The position numbers and the translations under genes were made by a program. The notes below the pieces were generated by a model that was given only the letters and a program-made list of their open reading frames with translations, was not told where the DNA came from and did no database searches. DNA of 37,717 bases from Sporosarcina sp. ZBG7A. Lineage in GTDB: Bacteria > Bacillota > Bacilli > Bacillales_A > Planococcaceae. The stretch lies in NCBI RefSeq assembly GCF_000813425.1, contig NZ_JWIB01000029.1, positions 1 to 37,717 on the forward strand, in the 5' to 3' direction. Below, in pieces: positions 1 through 7,234 of the stretch; the first letter of the stretch is position 1, and each line of letters starts with the position of its first letter.

Positions 1-26
1 GCCTTACACGCTTTTATTTGATTTAC

Positions 27-1091
27 TCAGCCATTATGCCATTTGTACATCCAGAGAACTCCAGATTTCAACAGTCGTGCAATCCGTCCTGTTACCGTGC
101 GATCTGCTAAGTATGCAAATCCTTGTTTTTTACCGAGAGACCCCATAAATCCTTTTAGCTTGATTTCAGGCATCGTCTCTGGCAAGGTTTCACCATTCCA
201 AGTATGTTTGAGTACAGTAACGATCTGTTCCGCTTGTCCCTCTGCTAACTGGGCACTAGGTGCATGAGGAAGTGCAGCGATGTCCCCTACGACATATACA
301 TCTTCAAAGCCCGGAATCTGATGGTACTGATTCAACACAATGCGGTTTGATTTGTCTTTTTCAACATCTAATTCCCGAACTACTTTAGTCGGTTGAATGC
401 CAGCTGTCCATACTACTGCATCTACAGCAATTTGGTCCTCGTGGTTATGAAGTAGATTCATTTCAACTTTTGTAATATTTGAGTTTGCAATGACATCCAC
501 ATCATTTTTGGCAAACCAACTTTGGATGTAATTACTCAGACGTTCCGGGAAGTCACGCAAAATACGCGGGCCTCTGTCAAATAATTTAATATTTAGGTCT
601 GAACGACTTTCTCTCAATTCACTTGCTAGTTCGATGCCACTTAGACCTGCACCGACAATCCCAACAGTCGCGCCGCCATTTAAATTCAAAAGCTTTTTGT
701 ACGTTTCACGAGATTGACCAATTGTTTGAATGCTGTACGTAAATTCGTCAGCACCTGGCACGTCGTGATAATTATCTTCGCAACCTAGGCCGATGACAAG
801 TTGGTCGTAGTCTAGCTGTCTTCCATCTGTAAGTAAGACACATTTTTCTCCGACTTCAATTCCTGCAATCTCACCTTCAACTACTTTCAAACGTTCATGT
901 GTCGGTAGTGCAACACGCACTTCGCTATCTGGTACAGTACCTGAAGCAAGTGCATAGAATTCTGTCTTTAAACTATGGAAGGATGTGCGATCTACAAGTG
1001 TCACTTCAACATCAGTTGGTAAGTTATTCAGTACTCGCAGTAAAATTCGCATATTACCGTAACCGGCACCTAATAATAGTAATTTTTTCAT
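27..1091 (-). CDS. yutJ: NAD(P)/FAD-dependent oxidoreductase, YutJ-type NADH dehydrogenase (type II-like)
   Basis: A 354-residue pyridine nucleotide-disulfide oxidoreductase of the Ndh/YutJ kind, expected to oxidise NADH with bound FAD at the membrane surface and pass electrons to quinone. Visible motifs: an N-terminal FAD Rossmann motif GAGYGNM at residues 8-14, a second dinucleotide motif GIVGAGLSGIE near residues 144-154, and the FAD-contact motif VYVVGDIAAL near 267-276. Length fits YutJ, and the divergent neighbour yuzB matches the B. subtilis order. The ATG start follows AAAGGAG with good spacing. A strong promoter and a Rex-like palindrome lie directly upstream, fitting a gene controlled by the NADH/NAD+ ratio. 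The family is clear; the electron acceptor is inferred. Confidence 0.88.
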   Translation of the reverse strand: MKKLLLLGAGYGNMRILLRVLNNLPTDVEVTLVDRTSFHSLKTEFYALASGTVPDSEVRVALPTHERLKVVEGEIAGIEVGEKCVLLTDGRQLDYDQLVIGLGCEDNYHDVPGADEFTYSIQTIGQSRETYKKLLNLNGGATVGIVGAGLSGIELASELRESRSDLNIKLFDRGPRILRDFPERLSNYIQSWFAKNDVDVIANSNITKVEMNLLHNHEDQIAVDAVVWTAGIQPTKVVRELDVEKDKSNRIVLNQYHQIPGFEDVYVVGDIAALPHAPSAQLAEGQAEQIVTVLKHTWNGETLPETMPEIKLKGFMGSLGKKQGFAYLADRTVTGRIARLLKSGVLWMYKWHNG

Positions 1092-1137
1092 GATAGTCTC
1101 CTTTATCTGAGAGATTTCCGTTTTTTCCTCACGTATG

Positions 1138-1166
1138 AGTATAACAGTATGTGACGTTCTTCACAA
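1138..1166 (-). promoter_or_regulatory. Sigma-A promoter of yutJ
   Basis: On the minus strand, -35 TTGTGA (1161-1166), a 17-nt spacer and -10 TATACT (1138-1143). Spacing is optimal, and the leader to the yutJ ATG is about 40 nt. Confidence 0.7.
1149..1166. promoter_or_regulatory. Candidate Rex operator overlapping the yutJ -35 region
   Basis: The plus-strand 18-mer ATGTGACGTTCTTCACAA matches the Rex consensus TTGTGAANNNNTTCACAA at 12 of 14 fixed positions and covers the -35 box and most of the spacer. Rex is known to repress NADH dehydrogenase genes when NADH is low. The inner TGTGA-N6-TCACA also fits a CRP/FNR-family site, so the identity of the regulator is inferred. Confidence 0.5.
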
Positions 1167-1230
1167 TAAGGCAAGGGCTTTGACGGTTAAAGAAAAAAAG
1201 AGTACGATCGTACAAGGTGAGGTGATGGGT

Positions 1231-1467
1231 GTGAACCCGATAGTTGAGTTTTGCATTAGTAATTTAGCCAATGGTTCTCAAGAGACACTAGAAGCACTTG
1301 AGAAGGATCCGAATCTGGATGTCTTGGAATATGGTTGTCTTAGTTATTGCACGAAGTGTGCAGAGTCACTGTATGCTCTAGTGAACGGAGAAGTCGTAGA
1401 AGCGGATACACCCGCTGAGCTGACAGAGAAGATTTACGAGTTCATAGAAGAGAATCCTCTCTTTTAA
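1231..1467 (+). CDS. yuzB: DUF1450 family protein YuzB
   Basis: A 78-residue protein starting [15 protein letters not shown], typical of the small YuzB/DUF1450 family found across Bacillales. It has Cys near residue 8 and a [10 protein letters not shown] cluster in the middle, suggesting a metal- or thiol-based role; function is not known. I chose the GTG at 1231 because the protein then begins exactly as the family does and AAGGTGAGG lies about 9 nt upstream. An ATG at 1225 and a longer frame from 1135 are possible but less likely. It is divergent from yutJ and followed by an intrinsic terminator. Confidence 0.82.
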   Translation: MNPIVEFCISNLANGSQETLEALEKDPNLDVLEYGCLSYCTKCAESLYALVNGEVVEADTPAELTEKIYEFIEENPLF

Positions 1468-1481
1468 AATAGGAAAATACG

Positions 1482-1517
1482 AAAGGACTTGTCCGGGTTA
1501 ATGGGCAAGTCCTTTTG
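1482..1517 (+). terminator. Intrinsic terminator after yuzB
   Basis: Inverted arms AAAGGACTTGtCC and GGgCAAGTCCTTT with an 8-nt loop, followed by a T-rich stretch, 15 nt past the yuzB stop. Confidence 0.75.
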
Positions 1518-1610
1518 TTGTATTCTATTGGCACACACAGTTATTTCAAATTAATAAAAGACTATATTAATACTAGTTATATAGTTGAATCAAATGATTA
1601 GACCAAGTGC

Positions 1611-1738
1611 CGTTGTTTTTCGCTCCAGGCGGACGCTTTCCGAGGGGCTTGATCTCAGCCTCCTCGTCGCTACCGCTCCTGCGGGGTCTTCGACCTTCGC
1701 TGATCCCTCCAGAGTCGCCGCCTTCTACTACAAACAAC
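1611..1738. repeat. Dispersed palindromic-ended intergenic element (copy D)
   Basis: A GC-rich island in AT-rich intergenic DNA between yuzB and yutF. Its ends are inverted: GTTGTTTTTCGCTCCAGGCGG on the left, and GTTGTTTGTAGTAGAAGGCGG when the right end is read on the other strand. The inner ends AGGCGGACGC and GAGTCGCCGCCTT are the same as those of the elements at 24203-24342 and 26769-26906, but the core differs and contains a CCGC-TCCT-GCGG hairpin at 1673-1684. Repeats with this end sequence are, from memory, common in Bacillaceae intergenic regions. No coding frame of note. Confidence 0.65.
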
Positions 1739-1784
1739 TAAATCCCCGTAATATATAAATTTTTCATTCTGAAAAATAGAACGC

Positions 1785-2549
1785 TCAATTATTCCATTCG
1801 GCAAGTGTATTAAACATATAAGTAGGAGCATCGGCTTTAGACAACACTTCCTCAAGTGATGTGACGCCGCCTTGGAGATGGATCGTATCGATGCCGAAAC
1901 GAATGCCTGATAGAATATCCGTTTCATAATTGTCACCGATCATGATCATCTCTTCTTTGCTCGCTCCACTTTGTTGTTGGATGAATTCTAGCATGTAGGA
2001 TTGAGGCTTTCCGAGTATCGTCGGTGTAACTCCAGTTGAGGCTTTTACAAGTTCTATGAATGCGCCGTTGCCAGGTACCAGTCCAAGTTCGTTAGGCAAC
2101 GCGAGATCTCCATTAGTTGCGAGAAAATGTGCGCCCTTTCTTATAGACAAACAAGCCGTAGCTAATTTATCATATGTAATTTCATGATCAATTCCCATGA
2201 TTATAATGTCACCGTCAGCTTCGACAAGTCTAATGCCTTCGTCTAATAACGCTTCACGTAATCCAGTTTCACCAATCATTTGAACTGTCTTCCCGGGATA
2301 ATGTTGTGCACAATACTTAGCACTGGCAATCGCAGATGTCATGATTTGCTGCTCTGTCGTTTCAACACCGAGCAATTTCAGTTTTTTCTGTTGTTCCTGC
2401 GCTGTACGGGAAGAGTTATTCGTTATGAAATAAGGCTCGATTCCTGAATGCTGTAACGTTCGGATGAAAGTAACCGACTCTGAGATTGCTTGGCTTCCTT
2501 TATAAACAGTGCCATCCAGATCCAAGCAAATCGCCTTATATCGTTCCAT
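1785..2549 (-). CDS. yutF: HAD-superfamily IIA phosphatase, NagD-like YutF
   Basis: A 254-residue haloacid dehalogenase-type phosphatase of the NagD/YutF group, a cytosolic Mg-dependent sugar- or nucleotide-phosphate hydrolase of uncertain physiological substrate. Motif I is DLDGTVYKG (residues about 10-18, with both catalytic Asp), motif II ITNNSS near 42-47, motif III Lys in GKPQ near 181, and motif IV MIGDNYETDI near 202-211. Its 5' end overlaps the 3' end of yutE by 14 bp, so the two are probably translated together. The ATG start has GAGG 9 nt upstream. No convincing terminator follows; instead there is a dispersed repeat. Confidence 0.88.
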   Translation of the reverse strand: MERYKAICLDLDGTVYKGSQAISESVTFIRTLQHSGIEPYFITNNSSRTAQEQQKKLKLLGVETTEQQIMTSAIASAKYCAQHYPGKTVQMIGETGLREALLDEGIRLVEADGDIIIMGIDHEITYDKLATACLSIRKGAHFLATNGDLALPNELGLVPGNGAFIELVKASTGVTPTILGKPQSYMLEFIQQQSGASKEEMIMIGDNYETDILSGIRFGIDTIHLQGGVTSLEEVLSKADAPTYMFNTLAEWNN

Positions 2550-3000
2550 GAGGTGAATCCTCTGGAAGGAATGCAGAGACCGGCCCCAATTCGTTTTCCA
2601 AATACGTTAATACACAGCTTGGAAACTTTTCGAGTGAAGAGTAGCTTGCTGTAATAGTTTTCTCTACTTCCATTAAATCTACTTTCATAAAGTCACGAAC
2701 GAGCATTTTTCGTAATTCAATTACTTGTTTAAGTGGTTGTTCCATCTCTTTATTGATCACTTTTTCGTCTTCCATAATGTCGACAATGTCTTCGTAACTT
2801 CCCGGATCGCGCATGATGAACCCATCAATCATGGAGTTCCCTACATCTATAATGGACTCGATGATATTTTGTGCGATTCGTTCAAGTGCCAACGTCTTCA
2901 ACGTGCTATCTTGCCAGTTAGACTCACTTGAAAATTGCGCAAGAAGTTCTTCCATATAAGCGAGCGTCTCACTAATTTTTTTTCGGTCGATAAAATACAT
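2536..3000 (-). CDS. yutE: DUF86 (HepT-like) family protein YutE
   Basis: A 154-residue all-helical protein matching YutE and the DUF86/HepT family. In true HepT toxins the RNase motif is R-x4-6-H-x-Y. Here the equivalent stretch reads LRKMLVRDFMKVD, so His and Tyr are replaced by Arg and Phe, and there is no MNT-type antitoxin beside it. I infer a housekeeping, non-toxin role, as probably also for B. subtilis YutE. ATG start with GAGGAGG upstream. It lies between yutD and yutF in the same order as in B. subtilis and overlaps yutF by 14 bp. Confidence 0.82.
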   Translation of the reverse strand: MYFIDRKKISETLAYMEELLAQFSSESNWQDSTLKTLALERIAQNIIESIIDVGNSMIDGFIMRDPGSYEDIVDIMEDEKVINKEMEQPLKQVIELRKMLVRDFMKVDLMEVEKTITASYSSLEKFPSCVLTYLENELGPVSAFLPEDSPHGTI

Positions 3001-3088
3001 GCTAATTCCTCCTCAAATGTCTTCGTGTCAAGAACATGCAGAAACAGACGTCACAGAGAATTCTCCAAGACGTCCGAATGGAAAGGAT

Positions 3089-3448
3089 TTATGAAGTTTG
3101 TGGAATTTCTTCTGCAACAGGTGATTCCTGTTTCGCATCAGCATCCGCTTGTTCCTTCTTCACTTTCCCTGCCTTTTTCAATATAAAATGGGCACACCCA
3201 AAATTGCAGTACTCATATAAGTAATCTTGCAACGTGCTAATTTTCGTTTCGTAAGTCGCTTTCGCGTTACGATCCTCAAAGAATCCTTTAAGACGGAGTT
3301 GTCCATATCCCCAGTCGCCGAGAATATAATCGTATTTCAACAGGATCTCACTGTAACGACTCATCAGTGCTTCGCTGTCAAAACCTTCGCGGAAGTTAAC
3401 GATAATCTCAAATTCGTACTGATCCAACGTAATTAGTCGTTCTGTCAT
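3089..3448 (-). CDS. yutD: DUF1027 family protein YutD
   Basis: A 119-residue protein recognised as YutD (DUF1027), a small conserved Firmicutes protein of unknown function. The conserved middle includes FEIIVNFREGFD, ILGDWGYGQLRLKGF and a C-terminal YEYCNFGCAHFILKK, after which the tail is Lys/Glu/Ala-rich and disordered-looking. It starts 6 bp after the lipA stop, so it is very likely co-transcribed with and translated after lipA. Its SD is weak, which fits translational coupling to lipA. Confidence 0.82.
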   Translation of the reverse strand: MTERLITLDQYEFEIIVNFREGFDSEALMSRYSEILLKYDYILGDWGYGQLRLKGFFEDRNAKATYETKISTLQDYLYEYCNFGCAHFILKKAGKVKKEQADADAKQESPVAEEIPQTS

Positions 3449-3454
3449 GTCGAC

Positions 3455-4402
3455 TCAGCCTTTCACAGTCAAGGATTCAAGCATCTCTTCGCCTCTACGT
3501 TGACGTTCTTTCGCCGCTGCATTCACTTGCTCATCAGCATGATAGCTTGAACGAACGAGCGGGCCTGATTGGCAATGCGAAAAACCTTTACTCATCGCAA
3601 TCTCAAAGAGTTCTTTGAATTCCTTTGGCGTGTAATATTTTTGTACAGTTAAGTGCTTTTTACTCGGTTGTAAGTACTGACCAATCGACATAATATCAAC
3701 TTGGTTTGCACGCAAATCATCCATTGTTTCTAAAATCTCTTCCCATGTCTCGCCCACACCTAGCATAATCGAAGACTTAGTAGGAATTTCAGGATACATT
3801 TCTTTTGCACGACGAAGCAGCTCTAAAGATCGATCATACTTAGCGCGTGCACGTACTCTAGGCGTCATCCGTCTAACCGTTTCAATATTATGATTCAAAA
3901 TATCCGGTTTTGCATCCATCAATCGCTTAATATTATCATACTCTCCTCCCATATCAGAAGGTAGTACTTCGACTGTTGCAAATGGATTTTTTCTACGAAT
4001 CGCACGGATTGTTTCTGCGAACACACCAGATCCACCATCTTTTTGGTCATCCCGTGCTACTGCAGTCACAACGACATGCTTTAAATTCATCAGTGCAACT
4101 GAATCTGCCACGCGCTCCGGCTCTGCTAAATCTAGCTCTGTTGGCAATCCTGTTTTAACGGCACAAAAACGGCAGGCACGAGTACAAGTATCCCCTAAAA
4201 TCATGAATGTAGCCGTTCGGCGCTCTCCCCAGCACTCATGGATATTCGGGCAACGCGCTTCTTCACAGACTGTATGAAGATTTTTTTCACGCATCAACTT
4301 TTTTAAATCGGTATAGTTTTCGTTCGTATTCAACTTAATCTTAAGCCAATCCGGTTTACGGATATGCTCTTTTTTATTGTCCACCCCTGGTTTGCAAGAC
4401 AA
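3455..4402 (-). CDS. lipA: Lipoyl synthase LipA
   Basis: A radical SAM enzyme that inserts two sulfurs into the protein-bound octanoyl group to make the lipoyl cofactor of 2-oxoacid dehydrogenases and GcvH. It carries the auxiliary-cluster motif C-x4-C-x5-C ([12 protein letters not shown]) and the radical SAM motif C-x3-C-x2-C (CTRACRFC), plus the C-terminal [10 protein letters not shown] signature. I favour a TTG start at 4402, giving [11 protein letters not shown], because TGGAG lies 8 nt upstream. An ATG at 4417 is in frame but lacks a spaced SD, and an in-frame TGA lies just before it. The long leader holds a structured repeat. A GcvH substrate is encoded at 26964-27347. Confidence 0.93.
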   Translation of the reverse strand: MSCKPGVDNKKEHIRKPDWLKIKLNTNENYTDLKKLMREKNLHTVCEEARCPNIHECWGERRTATFMILGDTCTRACRFCAVKTGLPTELDLAEPERVADSVALMNLKHVVVTAVARDDQKDGGSGVFAETIRAIRRKNPFATVEVLPSDMGGEYDNIKRLMDAKPDILNHNIETVRRMTPRVRARAKYDRSLELLRRAKEMYPEIPTKSSIMLGVGETWEEILETMDDLRANQVDIMSIGQYLQPSKKHLTVQKYYTPKEFKELFEIAMSKGFSHCQSGPLVRSSYHADEQVNAAAKERQRRGEEMLESLTVKG

Positions 4403-4450
4403 AGTCTTCAGCTCCATTCCATATCAATTGTGCCTCGGCATCATTGCGTC

Positions 4451-4493
4451 CAGATTTTTTCGAGCAAGCTCGAAAAGCTCCCTTAAAAATCTG
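4451..4493. other. Inverted-repeat hairpin in the lipA leader
   Basis: Nested palindrome: outer arms CAGATTTTT and AAAAATCTG, with an inner perfect hairpin TTTTCGAGCAAGCTCGAAAA. There is no T-run beyond it on either strand, so it is not a standard terminator. It lies about 50 nt upstream of the lipA start and could form in the leader RNA. Confidence 0.5.
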
Positions 4494-4500
4494 TGACACC

Positions 4501-4566
4501 CGCGAGCCGACACGATGTCGGTCATGCAACCTGTGCCACAGGATGTGGGCACTTAGGTTGCCATCC
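4501..4566 (-). ncRNA. 66-nt structured RNA element, copy C (Bacillaceae-1-like), upstream of lipA
   Basis: Read on the minus strand: GCAACC/GGTTGC enclose a hairpin GTGCcCAC-ATCCT-GTGGCAC with conserved unpaired TAAGT, then CATGA, then hairpin CCGAC-ATCGT-GTCGG and CTCGCG. It is the same fold as at 24231-24296 and 26813-26878, with compensating base changes in both hairpins. Two loops of the RUCCU type are what I recall for the Bacillaceae-1 RNA motif; membership is inferred. It could be a separate small RNA or part of the lipA leader. Confidence 0.55.
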
Positions 4567-4746
4567 TTTAACTTAATTCAGCCAATTTTATCCCCACAAA
4601 AAAGAAAAAAGTTTGCATTCATACCGCTATTTATAGAAGAGGAAGACTATTGCTGAATTTAGTTAAACGTTTACTGTTTTCCCCACTTCCAATAATGTAA
4701 CATATATTCAGAAAGCGAACAACTTGATATCTAAAGGGTTGTAACA
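4567..4746. other. AT-rich gap between the lipA leader and the liv terminator
   Basis: AT-rich sequence with A-runs around 4598-4610. I see no convincing promoter with correct spacing, no gene and no clear palindrome; the lipA promoter probably lies here but I cannot place it. Confidence 0.4.
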
Positions 4747-4781
4747 AGAAAAGCGCCCGTAAATCGGACGCTTTTCTTTAG
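4747..4781 (-). terminator. Intrinsic terminator of the liv operon
   Basis: Arms AAAAGCGcCCG and CGGaCGCTTTT around a TAAAT loop, with T-tract on the minus strand and A-tract at the other side, 14 bp past the livF stop. It could work in both directions. Confidence 0.8.
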
Positions 4782-4794
4782 ATAATTCAGTTGT

Positions 4795-5508
4795 TTAGTG
4801 ACCGCCCAAATAGGCGTTTTTCACTTCTTCACTTGCTTGTAATTCAGCTGCAGTTCCTGACAGAATGACCCGACCTGTTTCAATCACGTATCCGCGATCC
4901 GCAATTGAAAGTGCAATGTGGGCATTTTGCTCAACTAACAGAATCGTCGTTCCTGCCTTACTAATATCTTTAACCGTTTCAAATATTGTTTTGACCATGA
5001 GTGGAGCGAGTCCCATAGATGGCTCATCTAATAGAAGTAACTTAGGACGAGCCATAATCGCTCTTCCCATCGCAAGCATTTGCTGCTCACCACCCGAAAG
5101 TGTACCTGCTGTTTGTTTACGTCGTTCATACAATCTAGGGAAAATGCCATAAACTTTCTTGAAATCCTTCCCGATTTCAGCTTTGTCTTTCCTCAAGTAG
5201 GCACCTAGTTCAATATTCTCTTCTACTGTCATATCCGCGAAAACCCGTCTCCCCTCTGGTACTTGGGAAACCCCCATTTTCACGATGGATTGAGCAGGTT
5301 TACCACTTATTAAAGAATCCTGATAATGGATAGTACCTTCTTTTGGCTTTAGTAGGCCAGATAACGTTTTCAGCAATGTACTCTTCCCTGCACCGTTAGC
5401 ACCAATAAGAGTGACGATTTCTCCTTCATTTACTTCCAATGAAACTCCTTTTAATGCATGGATGCTGCCGTAGTAGACGTTTAAATCTTGGATGCTCAGC
5501 ATGCTCAT
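4795..5508 (-). CDS. livF: Branched-chain amino acid ABC transporter ATP-binding protein LivF
   Basis: A 237-residue ABC ATPase, the second nucleotide-binding subunit of a LIV-type importer. Walker A GANGAGKST near residues 36-44, signature LSGGEQQML near 138-146, Walker B KLLLLDEPS near 156-164, and the H-loop region. The short LivF length and the EGRRVFADMTVEENIELGAY segment are typical. Its ATG overlaps the end of livG by 4 bp and follows GGAGG at about 9 nt. It is the last gene of livJHMGF and is followed by a clear terminator. Confidence 0.92.
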   Translation of the reverse strand: MSMLSIQDLNVYYGSIHALKGVSLEVNEGEIVTLIGANGAGKSTLLKTLSGLLKPKEGTIHYQDSLISGKPAQSIVKMGVSQVPEGRRVFADMTVEENIELGAYLRKDKAEIGKDFKKVYGIFPRLYERRKQTAGTLSGGEQQMLAMGRAIMARPKLLLLDEPSMGLAPLMVKTIFETVKDISKAGTTILLVEQNAHIALSIADRGYVIETGRVILSGTAAELQASEEVKNAYLGGH

Positions 5509-6281
5509 ACAATTTCCTCCCCTAAATACGCTTCAATCACTTTTGGATTGTTCCTGATTTCTTCAGGTGAACCTTCAGCTAGCAGAACACCGTGGTCAAG
5601 AACGTAAATTCGTTCACAGATCCCCATGACCAAGTTCATATCATGTTCGATTAAAAGAATCGTCAATCCGAATTGCTTCCGGATAAAGGCGATGAGATCC
5701 ATCAGTTCTTTCGTTTCAAAAGGGTTCATGCCAGCTGCAGGTTCATCTAACAACAACAGATCAGGATTTGCTGCAAGTGCTCTAGCAATTTCCAGTCTGC
5801 GCTGCTTCCCATACGGAAGATTTTTTGCGGTTTCGTCTTTATATTTATCGAGTTCGAATATCTTCAAGAATTCCATCGCTTTGTTTTCCATCTCATGCTC
5901 GTTTTTAAAATATGAAGGGAGTCTTAGTACTGAACTCAAAACAGAGTCATTTGCAAGTGAATGATAAGCAACTTTCACGTTATCCAGGACAGAAAGTTCG
6001 TTGAACAACCGGATATTTTGGAATGTACGACTCATCCCTAAACGAGTAACTTTAAAAGGTGGAAGTCCGTTGATTTTCTTACCATCAAAGAAAATTTCGC
6101 CTTCAGTCGGAACGTATACACCTGTCAGTAAGTTGAAACTAGTTGTTTTCCCCGCTCCATTGGGGCCAATTAGTCCAACCAATTCACCTTTATTGATTTT
6201 CATATTAAATCCTGAAACTGCTTTTAGCCCTCCGAATTGGATGCCTGCGCTTTGCACATCTAACAATACATCATTGCTCAT
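5505..6281 (-). CDS. livG: Branched-chain amino acid ABC transporter ATP-binding protein LivG
   Basis: A 258-residue ABC ATPase with Walker A GPNGAGKTT near residues 38-46, the LivG-type signature LPYGKQRRLEIARAL in place of LSGGQ, Walker B LLLLDEPAAGMN, and the C-terminal LIEHDMNLVMGICERIYVLD stretch. It energises amino acid import together with LivF. The ATG follows GGGGGA and lies 11 bp inside the end of livM; its own end overlaps livF by 4 bp, so translation across the operon is tightly packed. Confidence 0.92.
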   Translation of the reverse strand: MSNDVLLDVQSAGIQFGGLKAVSGFNMKINKGELVGLIGPNGAGKTTSFNLLTGVYVPTEGEIFFDGKKINGLPPFKVTRLGMSRTFQNIRLFNELSVLDNVKVAYHSLANDSVLSSVLRLPSYFKNEHEMENKAMEFLKIFELDKYKDETAKNLPYGKQRRLEIARALAANPDLLLLDEPAAGMNPFETKELMDLIAFIRKQFGLTILLIEHDMNLVMGICERIYVLDHGVLLAEGSPEEIRNNPKVIEAYLGEEIV

Positions 6282-7224
6282 GCTGGCTTCCCCCTTTCGG
6301 ACGCATCCACAACTTCAAATAGTCTGTGATTTCCATTTTACCCATCAACCCTTTTGGACGGTATAACATTACGATGATTAGGACAAGACTGTAAATAATC
6401 ATCCGTGTTTCAGGGAAGTCTTGGAGGAATGTCGAAACGACCGTAAGTAGGATTGTCGCAACAATCGCACCTGATAGACTGCCGAGTCCTCCAAGAACTA
6501 CATAGATCAAAATATCAATCGATTTTAAAAATCCAAAGTTTGCAGGTTGGATAATGTAAAAGTTGTGTGCATATAACGCACCTGCAACACCTGCAAAGAA
6601 CGATCCTATTGCAAACGCGAGAACCTTATAATACGTAGTATTGATGCCCATTGCGTCAGCTGCAATTTCATTTTCACGTACAGCGATACATGCTCGACCA
6701 TGCCTCGAATTCGTAAAGTTCACGATGACTAGAATGGTTACGAAAAGACATATGAATGTATATGTCCATGTCGTTAAGTGCGTTACTTGCATGCCAGCCG
6801 CTCCGCCAACATAATCGATGTTCAGGAATATGATTCGAATTATTTCTGCAAATCCAAGGGTTGCAATGGCTAGATAGTCACCGCGTAACCGCAAGCTTGG
6901 AATTCCAACGACGAGTCCAGCAAGGGCTGCAGCAATCCCTGCAATGAGAATCGCTGCAAAGAATGGCAGGTCCAGTTTCATCGTCATAATTGCGGATACA
7001 TAAGCACCGACTGCCAGGAAACCAGCATGCCCAAGTGAGAATTGCCCCGTAATACCGATGACCAAGTGCAAACTAACTGCCAGCATGATATTGATCCCCA
7101 TGAAGATCAGTGTATTGGAATAGAAATTATTTAAGAATCCACCACTGATCATGAACTGGACAGCAGCATAGATCGCAATCGCTAAAACGGCAAAGACCCA
7201 AAACTGCTTAGACTTTTTCATCAT
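6271..7224 (-). CDS. livM: Branched-chain amino acid ABC transporter permease LivM
   Basis: A 317-residue integral membrane protein with about eight to ten hydrophobic segments, the first at residues 8-27. The LivM hallmark HAGFLAVGAYVSA occurs near residues 66-78, and the EAA-like loop segment GINTTYYKVLAFAIGSFFAGVAGALYAH sits near 194-221. It forms half of the membrane channel with LivH. Start is one of two adjacent ATG codons (7224 or 7221), with AGGTGA upstream. It lies 10 bp after livH and overlaps livG by 11 bp. Confidence 0.92.
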   Translation of the reverse strand: MMKKSKQFWVFAVLAIAIYAAVQFMISGGFLNNFYSNTLIFMGINIMLAVSLHLVIGITGQFSLGHAGFLAVGAYVSAIMTMKLDLPFFAAILIAGIAAALAGLVVGIPSLRLRGDYLAIATLGFAEIIRIIFLNIDYVGGAAGMQVTHLTTWTYTFICLFVTILVIVNFTNSRHGRACIAVRENEIAADAMGINTTYYKVLAFAIGSFFAGVAGALYAHNFYIIQPANFGFLKSIDILIYVVLGGLGSLSGAIVATILLTVVSTFLQDFPETRMIIYSLVLIIVMLYRPKGLMGKMEITDYLKLWMRPKGGSQHEQ

Positions 7225-7234
7225 TTCAATTCAC

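Noticed and set aside
1180..1208. Sigma-A promoter TTGACG-17-TACGAT for yuzB
   Set aside because: The predicted start of transcription would fall at about 1215, inside the SD of yuzB, leaving almost no leader. It may still be real, but I could not support it.
1135..1230. N-terminal extension of yuzB from the ATG at 1135
   Set aside because: The extra 32 residues are unlike the family, and a clear SD precedes the internal GTG.
1670..1936. Minus-strand open frame of 88 codons over the repeat element and the end of yutF
   Set aside because: It overlaps the real HAD gene in another frame and covers a non-coding repeat; the product is basic and low in normal protein character.
2536..3000. HepT/MNT toxin-antitoxin system
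   Set aside because: The RNase motif is lost and no nucleotidyltransferase antitoxin gene is adjacent.
4451..4493. Terminator in front of lipA
   Set aside because: Although a strong hairpin, it is followed by A-rich or mixed sequence on both strands, without the T-tract needed for intrinsic termination.
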